Shown: piece by piece, positions 34,370 through 43,881 of the stretch
Layout: each line of letters starts with the position of its first letter
Numbering within the stretch: position 1 is the stretch's first letter
NCBI RefSeq assembly: GCF_026239695.1
Contig: NZ_JAPIVS010000004.1
Location: 528,100-592,099, forward strand
Reading direction: 5' to 3'
Length of the DNA: 64,000 nucleotides
Origin: Pedobacter sp. MC2016-15
GTDB lineage: Bacteria; Bacteroidota; Bacteroidia; Sphingobacteriales; Sphingobacteriaceae
The notes under the pieces: generated by a model
What the model was told of the DNA's origin: nothing
Databases searched by the model: none
The model's input: the letters and a program-made list of their open reading frames with translations, nothing else
Program-made: the position numbers and the translations under genes

Positions 34370-34903
34370 ATGATGCCATTCTTACACCAATCTCTACTAA
34401 TTTGTTACTTAATTTTCGGTTCTGTAAAACCAGTGAGCCTGAATAAGGAGAGCAGTGCAGCCAGGCATCCCCTGCACCTCAGTTCTACCGAACTGAACTA
34501 TAATCCCGCAAGCAGCAGCCTGGAAATCAGCTGCCGGATCTTTACTGACGACTTTGAAGACCTGCTGGTGAAAAATTACAAAGTGAAAGCAGACCTTTCT
34601 TCAGCGGCACGACACAAAGAAATGGAGCAGCTGGTAGGAAAGTATATGGCTTCGCACCTCAGGATTGCGGTCAATGGCAAAGTCTTGCAGCTCAACTATC
34701 TGGGATTTGAGAACGACAAAGAAGCAGTGATAATATACCTGGAATCAGCCAAAGTCACCGGCCTCCGGAAAATGGAAACCACCAGTACGATCTTGTACGA
34801 CCTGTTTGACGACCAGACCAACATTTTTCACATCACCTATAACGGAAAGCGCAAAAGCTCCAAATTAACTTATCCCGAAAACAAGCTGCTATCTACTTTT
34901 TAA
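34370..34903 (+). CDS. DUF6702-type secreted or anchored protein
   Basis: 177 aa. A short hydrophobic N-terminus (about residues 5-20) suggests export. The body has HPLHLSSTELNYNPASSSLE, ISCRIFTDDFEDLL and a C-terminal NIFHITYNGKRKSSKLTYP, features I recognise from the DUF6702 family found beside M1 peptidases in Bacteroidota. No catalytic residues are evident. Two tandem ATG codons start the frame. It is divergent from the M1 peptidase; the 67-bp gap must contain both promoters. The physiological role is unknown. Confidence 0.75.
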   Translation: MMPFLHQSLLICYLIFGSVKPVSLNKESSAARHPLHLSSTELNYNPASSSLEISCRIFTDDFEDLLVKNYKVKADLSSAARHKEMEQLVGKYMASHLRIAVNGKVLQLNYLGFENDKEAVIIYLESAKVTGLRKMETTSTILYDLFDDQTNIFHITYNGKRKSSKLTYPENKLLSTF

Positions 34904-34940
34904 TCCTTAAATTTCCATCTCAAATTTATCAAATAGCTGT

Positions 34941-36113
34941 ATGAACAAATTAGTACAAACCATGCGCTGGTATGGTCCCAATGATCCCGTAAGTTTATCT
35001 GATATCCTCCAGGCCGGATGCAGCGGCGTAGTCTCTGCACTGCACCACATACCAAACGGAAAGGTATGGACTGTGGAGGATATCCAGAGCCACAAAAAGC
35101 TGATTAATGATGCTGGTATGGAATGGTCCGTAGTAGAAAGCCTCCCGGTTCACGAAGATATCAAAGTAAGAAAAGGTAACTATGAACAGTATATAGAAAA
35201 TTACAAGGTCTCTCTTGCAAATCTGGCCAGCTGCGGCATTACTGTCATTACATATAATTTTATGCCAGTGCTGGACTGGACCAGGACGCATCTCGACTAT
35301 CAGTTGCCGAATGGTGCCGAGGCGCTGCTTTTTAATAAGGCGGCACTCGTGGCTTTTGATGTTTTTATACTTCAGCGCGAAGGCGCAGCAAATGAATACA
35401 GCAGCGCTGAACTGGAACGCGGAGAGCTTTATTTCAACGGACTAACAGCCGAAGAAAAACTAAAAATAGAACGTAATATCATCGCCGGCCTGCCGGGAAG
35501 TGAAGAGAGCTTCGGACTTGCAGAATTCCTCAAGGCCCTTGCTGCCTATGATGGTATCGATGAAGAGAAACTCTTTGATAACCTCACTACATTTCTCGCT
35601 GAGATCATGCCCATAGCAGAAGCAAATGGGATAAAAATGGTGATCCATCCCGATGATCCGCCTTATGCAATTTTTGGATTGCCAAGGATTATCAGTACTG
35701 CTGCGCAACTGGAAAAACTCTTCAGCAAAGTACCATCGCTGTCTAATGGTCTTTGCTACTGCACGGGTTCACTGGGTGTAAGAGCTGATAACGATCTGGT
35801 AGGTATCCTGGAGCAGTTTAAAGACAGGGTGAATTTTGTGCATCTGCGTAGTACAAAGAGAAATGAATTTGGCGATTTCTTCGAAGATAACCATCTCGAG
35901 GGTGATGTGGACATGTTTGCCGTAGTTCAGAAACTCGTAGATATCCAGCAGGAACGCAACCTGAATATTCCCATGCGCCCTGATCACGGCCACAGAATGC
36001 TGGATGATTTAAAGAAAAAGGTAAATCCCGGATATTCCGGAATCGGCAGGTTGAAAGGTCTGGCAGAACTCCGCGGACTGGAACAGGCCATTCTGAGGAT
36101 GTACAAAAAGTAA
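34941..36113 (+). CDS. uxuA: Mannonate dehydratase
   Basis: 390 aa. It converts D-mannonate to 2-keto-3-deoxy-D-gluconate in hexuronate catabolism. Signatures: [20 protein letters not shown] at the N-terminus, [16 protein letters not shown], and metal and substrate residues in [23 protein letters not shown] and [11 protein letters not shown]. Cytosolic TIM barrel requiring Fe2+ or Mn2+. It opens the uronate/pectin region; the other steps (uronate isomerase, mannonate oxidoreductase, KDG kinase) are not in this window. The symporter gene starts 103 bp later with its own regulated promoter. Confidence 0.96.
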   Translation: MNKLVQTMRWYGPNDPVSLSDILQAGCSGVVSALHHIPNGKVWTVEDIQSHKKLINDAGMEWSVVESLPVHEDIKVRKGNYEQYIENYKVSLANLASCGITVITYNFMPVLDWTRTHLDYQLPNGAEALLFNKAALVAFDVFILQREGAANEYSSAELERGELYFNGLTAEEKLKIERNIIAGLPGSEESFGLAEFLKALAAYDGIDEEKLFDNLTTFLAEIMPIAEANGIKMVIHPDDPPYAIFGLPRIISTAAQLEKLFSKVPSLSNGLCYCTGSLGVRADNDLVGILEQFKDRVNFVHLRSTKRNEFGDFFEDNHLEGDVDMFAVVQKLVDIQQERNLNIPMRPDHGHRMLDDLKKKVNPGYSGIGRLKGLAELRGLEQAILRMYKK

Positions 36114-36129
36114 ATCCGGGGCCTTAGGT

Positions 36130-36191
36130 AAAATCATATATAATGAAGAGAAAATGATATAAGGAAAACAGGGCTCAGCCGGATAGATTTG
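36130..36191 (+). promoter_or_regulatory. Regulated promoter of the symporter-aldolase operon
   Basis: Two direct half-sites spaced 21 bp apart, AAAATCATATA (36130-36140) and AAAATGATATA (36151-36161), lie upstream of TAGATTTG (36184-36191), an exact TAnnTTTG. The second half-site begins 33 bp before the -7 element and covers the -33 position, which lacks a consensus TTTG. The same arrangement recurs before susC (40404-40465). AraC-family proteins commonly bind 21-bp direct repeats, so the AraC protein at 38732 is the likely activator. Confidence 0.65.
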
Positions 36192-36216
36192 CAATGCCCT
36201 GTTTAAAAAACCAAAT

Positions 36217-37779
36217 ATGAAAAGTTTACCTGTATTGGATCTGGCAGTAATTGCAGTTTATCTGATCAGCATGATCCTGGTAGGATTTTATTTTTCCAGA
36301 AAGAACAGAAATTCTGATCAGTTTACTAAAGCTGCGGGTTCAATACCTGGCTGGGCAATAGGCTTGTCAATTTATGCGACTTTCCTCAGCAGCAATACAT
36401 TTCTTGGCGTTCCGGGGAAAGCTTTTGGCAGCAACTGGAATAACTTTGTCTTTAGTCTCGCCATGCCTTTGGCAGCCTGGATCGCCTCCAGGTATTTTGT
36501 GCCTTTTTACAGAAGAACAGGAGAGGTATCTGCCTATACCCACCTAGAGAAAAGGTTTGGCCCCTGGGCAAGAACCTATGCCGTAGTCTGTTTCCTACTC
36601 ACACAACTGGCCAGGATGGGTTCGATTTTCTTTGGTATTGCCCTGAGTTTACAGGCACTGACGGGCTACAGCATGCAATCCATCATGCTTGTTGTAGGCT
36701 CCTGCATCATTATCTATACCGTTCTTGGCGGGATCGAAGCGGTAATCTGGACAGAAGTTGTGCAGGCCATTGTGAAAACGCTGGGTGCTTTTCTGATCCT
36801 TTATCTGATTGTGAGAAACATACCGGGAGGCGCAGCAAAAATTATAGAAATCGGTCAGGCTGATCATAAATTCAGTCTCGGGAGTTTATCTCCAAATCTA
36901 AGGGAGTCAACCTTTTGGGTAGTGCTCTTTTACGGATTTTTCATTAATCTCAATAACTTCGGTATTGATCAGAATTATGTACAGCGTTACCACACTGCCA
37001 CCAATTCCCGCCAGGCCTCGAGGTCGCTCTGGATCTGCGTATTTTGTTATGTACCGGTATCGCTGTTATTCTTTATTATAGGATCTTCTCTTTATGCCTA
37101 CTATCAGGTAAACCCTCAGCTCATCGAAAGCGTGAAACAACAGGTAGCTATGGAACGGCTCCCTCTGCAGTCTTCTGCTGCCACCATCAGGGCTACAATG
37201 GATGGCCTGCTGCCGGCAGACTATGGCGATAAGATCATGCCTCATTTTATGGTTAACGAGATTCCTACAGGGCTTGTAGGACTGATCATCTCGGCCATCA
37301 TGTCTGCCGCTATGAGCACGATCAGCTCAGGAATGAACTCATCTGCAACAGTATTTTCTATTGATATCTACAAAAGGTATATCGATCCTCAAATGAATGA
37401 AAAGCAGCTCATGAAGTTGTTATATATTACCACGGCGGTGTTCGGAATTATGGGGATGGCTACTGGCATTCTCATGATCGGAATCAAGAGCATCCTGGAT
37501 ATCTGGTGGCAACTATCGGGTATTTTCTCCGGTGGCATGCTGGGTTTGTTCCTGCTTGGAATGATCAGCAGAAAAACCGGTAATGCCGAAGCCCTTACGG
37601 CCACCTGCATGGGTGTGCTTGTGATTCTCTGGATGACTCTTTCTGCCGCACTGCCAGAAGATCTTAATTTTTTGAGAAACATGCTGCACAGCAATATGAT
37701 TGTTGTGATCGGCACACTGACGATATTTTTATCAGGCTTGGTCCTCACCAGTTTCAAAAGAGGAAGAGCCACCATATAG
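36217..37779 (+). CDS. Sodium:solute symporter (SSS family)
   Basis: 520 aa with about 13 hydrophobic helices. It starts with an SSS-type TM1 (VIAVYLISMILVGFYFSRKN), then DQFTKAAGSIPGWAIGLSIY and FLSSNTFLGVPGKAFGSNW, the region equivalent to the sodium/substrate site of SGLT/PutP transporters. The YVQRYHTATNSRQASRSLW segment and an AIMSAAMSTISSGMNSSATV helix are also typical. It imports a sugar, sugar acid or sialic-acid-like compound with Na+; the substrate is not readable from sequence. It is followed after 31 bp by a DHDPS-family aldolase, which suggests uptake and cleavage of the same keto-deoxy acid or its precursor. Confidence 0.93.
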   Translation: MKSLPVLDLAVIAVYLISMILVGFYFSRKNRNSDQFTKAAGSIPGWAIGLSIYATFLSSNTFLGVPGKAFGSNWNNFVFSLAMPLAAWIASRYFVPFYRRTGEVSAYTHLEKRFGPWARTYAVVCFLLTQLARMGSIFFGIALSLQALTGYSMQSIMLVVGSCIIIYTVLGGIEAVIWTEVVQAIVKTLGAFLILYLIVRNIPGGAAKIIEIGQADHKFSLGSLSPNLRESTFWVVLFYGFFINLNNFGIDQNYVQRYHTATNSRQASRSLWICVFCYVPVSLLFFIIGSSLYAYYQVNPQLIESVKQQVAMERLPLQSSAATIRATMDGLLPADYGDKIMPHFMVNEIPTGLVGLIISAIMSAAMSTISSGMNSSATVFSIDIYKRYIDPQMNEKQLMKLLYITTAVFGIMGMATGILMIGIKSILDIWWQLSGIFSGGMLGLFLLGMISRKTGNAEALTATCMGVLVILWMTLSAALPEDLNFLRNMLHSNMIVVIGTLTIFLSGLVLTSFKRGRATI

Positions 37780-37810
37780 TTTTATTTAACCAATAACAGA
37801 GAACAATACG

Positions 37811-38731
37811 ATGGAAAAATCAGAGAAAGGTTTTATCCCTGTCATGCTTACGCCTTTTAGTGACGATGGAAGAATAGACTATAAAGCACTGGAGCTGCTT
37901 ACCGCACATTATCTGGACGCAGGAGTCAAAGGTTTGTTCGCCAATTGTTTGTCGAGCGAAATGTTTGAACTCAACAATGAAGAAAGGATCTCCCTGACGG
38001 CAAAAGTAGTAAAAATAGCAGATAGAACTGTACCTGTGGTCGCTACCGGAACTTTTGGCGGTCCCATAGCTCAGCAGGCAGAGTTTGTTAAAAGGATTTA
38101 TGATACCGGAATTGATGCAGTAATACTGATTACCAGCCTGATTGCTGAAGAAAGCGACACCGATGAACAGTTTAATGAGAAAGTGATGCAGCTGTTGCAG
38201 CTTACACCATCTGTTCCTGTGGGCTTTTATGAATGCCCTTTGCCCTTTAAAAGAGTGCTCAGTGCAGCGCAACTGGGCTCTTTTGTTGCTACAGGAAGAG
38301 TTACTTATCATAAAGATACCAGTCTCGACATCAATCAGGTCAGGGCAAAACTGGCTGTCACACAGCAACCGGGTTTCGGTCTGTACGATGCCTATATGGT
38401 ACATGCATTAGCTTCGCTCCGGGCAGGCTCAGCAGGGCTCTCCTGTATACAGGGCAATTTTTTTCCGGAACTGATTGTCTGGCTCTGCAAAAATTATGAC
38501 AAACCAGAGCTCGATGCAGAACTTAATGCCCTGCAGGACTTCCTGATCCTGCATATGGATGTCATGCATGATGTTTATCCTTATGCAGCTAAATATGCAC
38601 TGCAGAAACAGGGGCTGCCAATTTCTACATTTACGCGCCGTGATGTTGGGCATTTCTCTCCTGCCAATGCAAGAGAGATAGAACAACTCTATGCTGATTA
38701 CAACATCCTTCAGCAACGGATTGGAATATAA
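37811..38731 (+). CDS. DHDPS/NAL-family class I aldolase or lyase
   Basis: 306 aa TIM barrel. The Schiff-base lysine is Lys168 in YHKDTS and the proton-relay tyrosine is Tyr140 in FYECP. The pyruvate-carboxylate loop usually reading GTTGE is FANCLSSEMFEL (Ser48-Ser49-Glu50), closer to N-acetylneuraminate lyase or other sugar-acid aldolases than to DapA proper. It probably cleaves or dehydrates a 2-keto-3-deoxy sugar acid. It is cotranscribed with the symporter, and UxuA upstream makes KDG. Its stop abuts that of the convergent AraC gene. Confidence 0.9.
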   Translation: MEKSEKGFIPVMLTPFSDDGRIDYKALELLTAHYLDAGVKGLFANCLSSEMFELNNEERISLTAKVVKIADRTVPVVATGTFGGPIAQQAEFVKRIYDTGIDAVILITSLIAEESDTDEQFNEKVMQLLQLTPSVPVGFYECPLPFKRVLSAAQLGSFVATGRVTYHKDTSLDINQVRAKLAVTQQPGFGLYDAYMVHALASLRAGSAGLSCIQGNFFPELIVWLCKNYDKPELDAELNALQDFLILHMDVMHDVYPYAAKYALQKQGLPISTFTRRDVGHFSPANAREIEQLYADYNILQQRIGI

Positions 38732-39601
38732 TTAATTGAGGAGGTATTTCCGCTTGTAATCCATTGGCGTCATGCCTGCGATCTTTTTAAAGTGCCTGTA
38801 GAAATTGGATACATTATTAAAACCGCAATCAAAACAGATCACCTCTGTAGGAACTTTATCTTCAACCAGTAGGCGGCAGGCATGGCTGATACGGATCTCA
38901 ATCAGGAAATCGTAATAGGTTTTCTTGGTCATGAGTTTAAAATAACGGCAGAAGGATGTAATGCTCAGGTGACTGATCGAAGAAATTTCTTCCAGGCTGA
39001 TCTCTTTTTTGTAATTCGTCAGTGTATAAGAATAGATCTTATTTAAACGGATGGTATCCGATTCGTTGGAACGGTAAAAAGCATAGGCTGAAGTGATCGG
39101 TTCATATTCATCGGTTTCTGCCAGCAGATTGAGTATGGACAGGAAAAGAATGAGTTTTTCCATTTGTGAAGCCTTTGTAGCCTGTTTCATGAGTACCGCC
39201 AGCTTGTCCCTGGTCTCGCCCGTAATCACCATCCCTTTCTTAGCTTTCTCAAAAAGTTTGGGAATCAGATAGGCTTCCGGAAGATTGAAAAGTTCCCTTC
39301 CGAGGCAGTCCGGCAGGAACTGCATCACAATTGCTTCCACTTCAAGTTCATTGGAATTGATGTAGTACTCGTCACTGCACCTGAAGGTATGGGGCAGGTT
39401 TTCTCCAAGGAGAATAATCTCTCCGGAAGAAAAATTACTGATGTTGTCCCCGATAAATCGTACGCCCTCGCCGCGAACAACGTAGTGCAGTTCGAGCTCA
39501 GGATGGTAATGCCATATTTTGCCGAAATTTGACTCAATATTGTGTTTTATCCCGAAGGAGCTTTGAATGTTGATCGGGACTTTATGAAAAAGTGGTTTCA
39601 T
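38732..39601 (-). CDS. AraC-family transcriptional regulator
   Basis: 289 aa. An N-terminal cupin (about 25-85, WHYHPELELHYVVRGEGVRF and LLGENLPHTF) binds the inducer. Two C-terminal helix-turn-helix motifs are seen in ISHLSITSFCRYFKLMTKK and VICFDCGFNNVSNFYRHFKK, ending with GMTPMDYKRKYL. The domain layout is that of one-component sugar regulators such as RhaS or MsmR. It sits in the middle of the pectin region between the aldolase and DUF3826 genes and is the only dedicated regulator there. Boxes resembling its presumed sites lie before the symporter, in its own upstream region and before susC. Confidence 0.93.
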   Translation of the reverse strand: MKPLFHKVPINIQSSFGIKHNIESNFGKIWHYHPELELHYVVRGEGVRFIGDNISNFSSGEIILLGENLPHTFRCSDEYYINSNELEVEAIVMQFLPDCLGRELFNLPEAYLIPKLFEKAKKGMVITGETRDKLAVLMKQATKASQMEKLILFLSILNLLAETDEYEPITSAYAFYRSNESDTIRLNKIYSYTLTNYKKEISLEEISSISHLSITSFCRYFKLMTKKTYYDFLIEIRISHACRLLVEDKVPTEVICFDCGFNNVSNFYRHFKKIAGMTPMDYKRKYLLN

Positions 39602-39676
39602 ATCCGGTTCTTGTTTCTTGGAATTATATTTGGTTTATAGCGCGTTAAGCTGCGCAATAATACAAAATGTGAAGAT

Positions 39677-39687
39677 AACATGATATA
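39677..39687 (+). promoter_or_regulatory. AraC-box-like element between araC-type gene and DUF3826 gene
   Basis: AACATGATATA differs by one base from AAAATGATATA found at the two regulated promoters. Further partial copies occur at 39738-39748 (plus strand) and 39755-39765 (minus strand). No TAnnTTTG lies 33 bp downstream, so this cluster may serve autoregulation or be weaker. A TATATTTG on the plus strand (39625-39632) is 143 bp before the DUF3826 start. Confidence 0.4.
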
Positions 39688-39767
39688 AAAAGTTGATAAT
39701 AATTGGTAACAATCATGTGAGAGTATTGTAGACTTTTGTAATGATATGTACCATGTTATCATTTGAT

Positions 39768-40379
39768 ATGAACCAAATAAAAACCTTCCTTCTGATTTCG
39801 GGAATCGCGATATCCTCATTTTCCTCCCTTGCACAAACAAAGAATGAGCAGGCAGGCTATCATCAAATGATACAGGGCAGGGCCTGGAAAATCGTGCAGA
39901 AGCTTAATCTTCCTGATTCTGTTGTTGCACACAAAGTGAGCGCCCTCGTTGCCGGACATTATGAAGGCTTGAATGAGATTTATAAACAACGGGATAGTGC
40001 GAAATTGAGTCCTGCGCTCACGGATTCTGCTGTAAATAAGCTGCATACACCATTCTTAAATTCTTTGTCTGCATACCTGAATCCACAGCAGGTGATACAA
40101 ATCAAAGACGGCCTCACCTACGGGGTTCTTCCGATTACCTACGCCGCTTACCTCGATATGTTGCCACAACTGACTGAGACACAGAAAAAGCAGATTATGG
40201 TCTGGTTGGTCGAAGCGCGCGAAAAAGCCATGGATGCGGAGTCTTCCGACAAAAAACATGGCTGGTTTAAAAAGTATAAGGGGAGGATAAATAATTACTT
40301 ATCTGCCGCTGGTATCGATATGAAAAAAGAAGGAGAAGCATGGCAGGAGAGGATTAAAGCACGTGCCGGCAAGTCCTGA
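39768..40379 (+). CDS. DUF3826 secreted protein
   Basis: About 203 aa from the preferred ATG at 39768, whose MNQIKTFLLISGIAISSF forms a normal signal peptide ending near SLAQ; the frame also opens at an ATG 27 bp earlier. The mature part is helical with WKIVQKLNLPDSVVAHKVSA, LTYGVLPITYAAYLDMLPQL and an Asp/Lys-rich KKHGWFKKYKGRINNYL segment, features of DUF3826. Members occur in pectin and other glycan loci of Bacteroidota, but no activity is established to my knowledge. It lies immediately before the susC promoter. Confidence 0.8.
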   Translation: MNQIKTFLLISGIAISSFSSLAQTKNEQAGYHQMIQGRAWKIVQKLNLPDSVVAHKVSALVAGHYEGLNEIYKQRDSAKLSPALTDSAVNKLHTPFLNSLSAYLNPQQVIQIKDGLTYGVLPITYAAYLDMLPQLTETQKKQIMVWLVEAREKAMDAESSDKKHGWFKKYKGRINNYLSAAGIDMKKEGEAWQERIKARAGKS

Positions 40380-40403
40380 AAATGCGCATAATTCCTTTAA
40401 GAT

Positions 40404-40465
40404 AACATCCTACAACAGATAGGGAAAATGATATATAAAAGAGTTTTATCCTAACGATATATTTG
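40404..40465 (+). promoter_or_regulatory. Regulated promoter of susC-susD-pectate lyase
   Basis: AAAATGATATA (40425-40435) begins exactly 33 bp before TATATTTG (40458-40465), an exact TAnnTTTG, as at the symporter promoter. A weaker half-site, AACATCCTACA (40404-40414, 7 of 11 matches), lies 21 bp upstream in direct orientation. The implied start near 40472 leaves a leader of about 160 nt before susC, with CGATAT (40455-40460) and ATATCG (40474-40479) able to pair. Confidence 0.65.
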
Positions 40466-40631
40466 ATTTTAAAATATCGTAGTCCGCAACTATTAATTTA
40501 AAACCTCAATCCGGTATGACCGGTCAAAGAATGGTGAATGTGATTTTTGATCACCAATTCTTTTTTAAATCGCCAGGTAAGCTAAACCAGCCAGGCATTC
40601 CAAAACTGCCAAATATAAATTAAGTATACAT

Positions 40632-43600
40632 ATGAAGTCACATTTACGAACGCAAAGTTATTTGGGTAAATGGCCGAAAATCGCCTGCACTCATTTAATC
40701 ATCGCTTTGACTTTAACGGGCTCTGCTGCTTTTGCAGAGGATGCGCCAAAGGAATCAACTAAAGCGTTAAAATTCATCTCTTCCAGGAAGAATATCACTG
40801 GTACGGTAAAAGACGCGCAAGGCAAACCTCTGCCAGGGGTTGTCGTAAAAATAAAAGGAACCAATACTGCCACTTCAACAGATACTGAAGGCGTTTTCCG
40901 TCTCAATCTCCCGCTGGGTAATGAAACGCTGGTTATCAGTTACCTGGGGTATAAGACCCAGGAAATTGCTGTCAATGGCCAGAGTCAGATCCAGATACAG
41001 CTGCTCGAAGCATCCTCAGATTTAACGGAAGTTGTCGTAGTAGGTTATGGTACCCAGGAAAGAAAACACCTCACAGGATCTATCGCGACAATTGATGTCA
41101 AGGCCATTGAAGATATTCCTGTCGGCAGTTTAAGTGCTGCGCTCAGGGGGCAGATCCCAGGTGTGGGTATCTCCGGAGGTTATGCGAGGCCCGGTGATAA
41201 TGCAACGCTGACCGTCAGAAATCCCACCTTTGCCGTTAAAGACGGGGGCAGAACAGAACCCTTATATATCATCGATGATATCTTCAGGACATCGGAAGAT
41301 TTCAATTTACTGGATGCTTCTGAAGTGGAGAATATCTCCATTCTGAAAGATGCTGCGGCAGCAATCTATGGTATACAGGGCTCCAATGGGGTAGTGGTAG
41401 TTAGAACCAAAAGAGGGAAAGCCGGAGCACCAAGAATCAATTATGGTGTATCTGTAGGTGCAGCAGACGCAACGATGCTGCCAAGAATGATGACCGGTAT
41501 CGAGCAGGCGACGTACCTCAACGACTATACACGTGCCTCCAAAAACTATGTGGCCGATGGCAACAGTGGCTACCTCGCTGATCCCGCCTGGTACTCACCG
41601 GATGAGCTGGAACATTTCAGAAATAACAGCACCGACTGGCTGAAAGAAGCCTGGCAGACTGCATACACAGTTCGTCATACGCTGAATGTGAGCGGAGGAA
41701 GTGAACGTGCTACCTATTTTGCAGGTGCTTCCTATATCGATCAAAGCTCAAACTTTGACGGTATCAATACAAAAAAATGGACATTCAGGGCAAGTGCCGA
41801 TGTGAAATTAAACAAGGGATTAACGCTTGGTTTTTCACTGAGTGGTGATCTCTCCAAGAATGAAAGGTATTTCTTTAAACAGGGAACAGAGAGTGCTGAC
41901 AATGATGTTAAATCGCTGATTGGTACACCACAATTCAATCCTTATTATGTCAATGGCCTGCCGGTATTGCTCACTAACGGTAATACAGGCTCTATTGACG
42001 GAACGCATTTCTTTGAGGTGCAGCGCCTGAACAATTTCACCAATACCAGAAATAACGGTTTAAACGTGCAGGCAACGCTAAACTATGAAGTCCCTTTTAT
42101 CAAAGGACTGAAGGCTGGATTAAACTTCAGTAAAAACCTGGACAATACTTTTGGGAAGCAGTTTGGTACACGTTATAATGTTTATCAGTTCAGCATGCTG
42201 GGGGATAAAAAACATATCTATGGTGGGGATGTGCTCAAGGCTGTCAGCATTCCTAATGGAGATAGGGTGAGGATCAGTCCTTCCTACAGAGATAGTTACC
42301 AGATGAACGGAACTTTAAATTATGCACGTAAGTTTGGTAAACATGAAATCTCAGTGCTCGGTGTTTATGAACAGGTAGAAAGCGAAAGCGATCTGGTTAA
42401 TGCTTCCAGGGAGGGAGTCTTGCTGGGAGGTTTGCCCAATCAGCAATATGCTACAGGAATCAACTTGTCTGATGAGACACAAACTGAATTTGGCCGTATG
42501 GCCTGGGCAGGAAGGGTAAACTACAGCTATGCCGATAAGTACCTGGCCGAGTTTTCCTACAGGGGAGATGCCAGTGTTTACTTTGCCCCAGGTAACAGGT
42601 GGGGTTATTTCCCTTCACTGTCTTTGGGTTGGGTAATGTCTGAAGAATCGTTCTTCAAGAATAATATCAAAGCGATAGATTACCTGAAGATCAGGGCATC
42701 CGTTGGTCTGCTCGGAATTGACAACACCAAGAACTATCAGTACAATAGAAACTTCACCTTATCTACGGGTAAAGGTGCTGTGTTTGGCGGCAACTCTGAC
42801 CGTCCATTATCAATCAATCCTAACATTGCGCTTGCCAACAGCAATGCGAAATGGGACGACAACACAAAATATAACGTAGGTATCGATGCACAATTCCTGA
42901 AGAACCGACTTTCATTCACGGCTGATGGGTTTTTGGACCACAGGTATAACCAGCTGACCACCTTAACTTCTTCAGTGTCACTCCTCATCGGTGCAGCTAT
43001 TCCTACGGAGAATTTTGGTACAGCAAATAACTTCGGATATGAGCTGTCCCTGGCCTGGAAAGATAAGATCGGCAAAAACTGGGGATACAACGTGAATACC
43101 TTCCTTTCCTGGAGCGACAATAAACTGATCCGTCTCGATCAACCGATTGGCAACATCGGAACATTCCTGGATAATTCAGGCCGTTCAAGCGACAGGGGAG
43201 TGCTGGGTTATAAAAGCCTGGGTATATTCAGAACCCAGGCAGAAGTGGATGATTTTATGGCCAAGAATCCTAATTACAGGGCTTTTGGAGAAATTCCTAA
43301 GCCAGGTATGATCAAATACCAGGATATCAGGGGACCCAGAGATGCAAATGGACAATTTACAGCACCCGATGGCATCATCACAGAAAATGTGGATTATGAA
43401 TACCTGACTCCTAAAGCGAGCAACCACTATGCACTTGGCTTTAACTTTGGTGGCAACTACAAATCTCTGAGCCTTTCTGTAGTAATGGGACTTTCCTGGG
43501 GCGGTCAGGCAGCAATCGAAAGTTCTGCTGTGAAAAGAGCTACCGCAACTTCCAACAGGCCTGAGTTCTGGTCAGATCACTGGACACCTGAAAATACTGA

Positions 43601-43880
43601 CGCTAGATATCCAAATCCTTTTTATGCCAATAACTATGACAGGACAACAGATTTTTGGTTCGTGAGTGCTTTTACGTTCAGAATGACCAACTTCAACCTT
43701 TCCTATGGATTGCCGGAACAATGGGCAACCAAAGCAGGGTTAAAATCTGCAAAGATCTTTCTGGTAGGTACCAATCCTATTAATTTTTATAATCCTTACA
43801 GCTTTAAAGACAATACCAGCGCGTATGATGTTTATCCGCAGTTAAGGACCTTCTCACTTGGTTTGAATATTGGTTTATAA
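40632..43880 (+). CDS. SusC/RagA-type TonB-dependent outer-membrane transporter
   Basis: 1082 aa. A signal peptide ends near residue 35 (SAAFAE). A carboxypeptidase-regulatory-like domain (about 55-130, NITGTVKDAQGKPLPGVVVK), the SusC TonB box TEVVVVGYG, a plug (about 145-260, SAALRGQIPGVGISGG) and a beta-barrel follow, ending in FSLGLNIGL. No STN signalling domain is present, so it is not an anti-sigma-signalling transporter. It imports oligosaccharides bound by the SusD partner encoded next (1-bp gap). The promoter upstream carries the AraC-type boxes. Confidence 0.96.
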   Translation: MKSHLRTQSYLGKWPKIACTHLIIALTLTGSAAFAEDAPKESTKALKFISSRKNITGTVKDAQGKPLPGVVVKIKGTNTATSTDTEGVFRLNLPLGNETLVISYLGYKTQEIAVNGQSQIQIQLLEASSDLTEVVVVGYGTQERKHLTGSIATIDVKAIEDIPVGSLSAALRGQIPGVGISGGYARPGDNATLTVRNPTFAVKDGGRTEPLYIIDDIFRTSEDFNLLDASEVENISILKDAAAAIYGIQGSNGVVVVRTKRGKAGAPRINYGVSVGAADATMLPRMMTGIEQATYLNDYTRASKNYVADGNSGYLADPAWYSPDELEHFRNNSTDWLKEAWQTAYTVRHTLNVSGGSERATYFAGASYIDQSSNFDGINTKKWTFRASADVKLNKGLTLGFSLSGDLSKNERYFFKQGTESADNDVKSLIGTPQFNPYYVNGLPVLLTNGNTGSIDGTHFFEVQRLNNFTNTRNNGLNVQATLNYEVPFIKGLKAGLNFSKNLDNTFGKQFGTRYNVYQFSMLGDKKHIYGGDVLKAVSIPNGDRVRISPSYRDSYQMNGTLNYARKFGKHEISVLGVYEQVESESDLVNASREGVLLGGLPNQQYATGINLSDETQTEFGRMAWAGRVNYSYADKYLAEFSYRGDASVYFAPGNRWGYFPSLSLGWVMSEESFFKNNIKAIDYLKIRASVGLLGIDNTKNYQYNRNFTLSTGKGAVFGGNSDRPLSINPNIALANSNAKWDDNTKYNVGIDAQFLKNRLSFTADGFLDHRYNQLTTLTSSVSLLIGAAIPTENFGTANNFGYELSLAWKDKIGKNWGYNVNTFLSWSDNKLIRLDQPIGNIGTFLDNSGRSSDRGVLGYKSLGIFRTQAEVDDFMAKNPNYRAFGEIPKPGMIKYQDIRGPRDANGQFTAPDGIITENVDYEYLTPKASNHYALGFNFGGNYKSLSLSVVMGLSWGGQAAIESSAVKRATATSNRPEFWSDHWTPENTDARYPNPFYANNYDRTTDFWFVSAFTFRMTNFNLSYGLPEQWATKAGLKSAKIFLVGTNPINFYNPYSFKDNTSAYDVYPQLRTFSLGLNIGL

Positions 43881-43881
43881 T

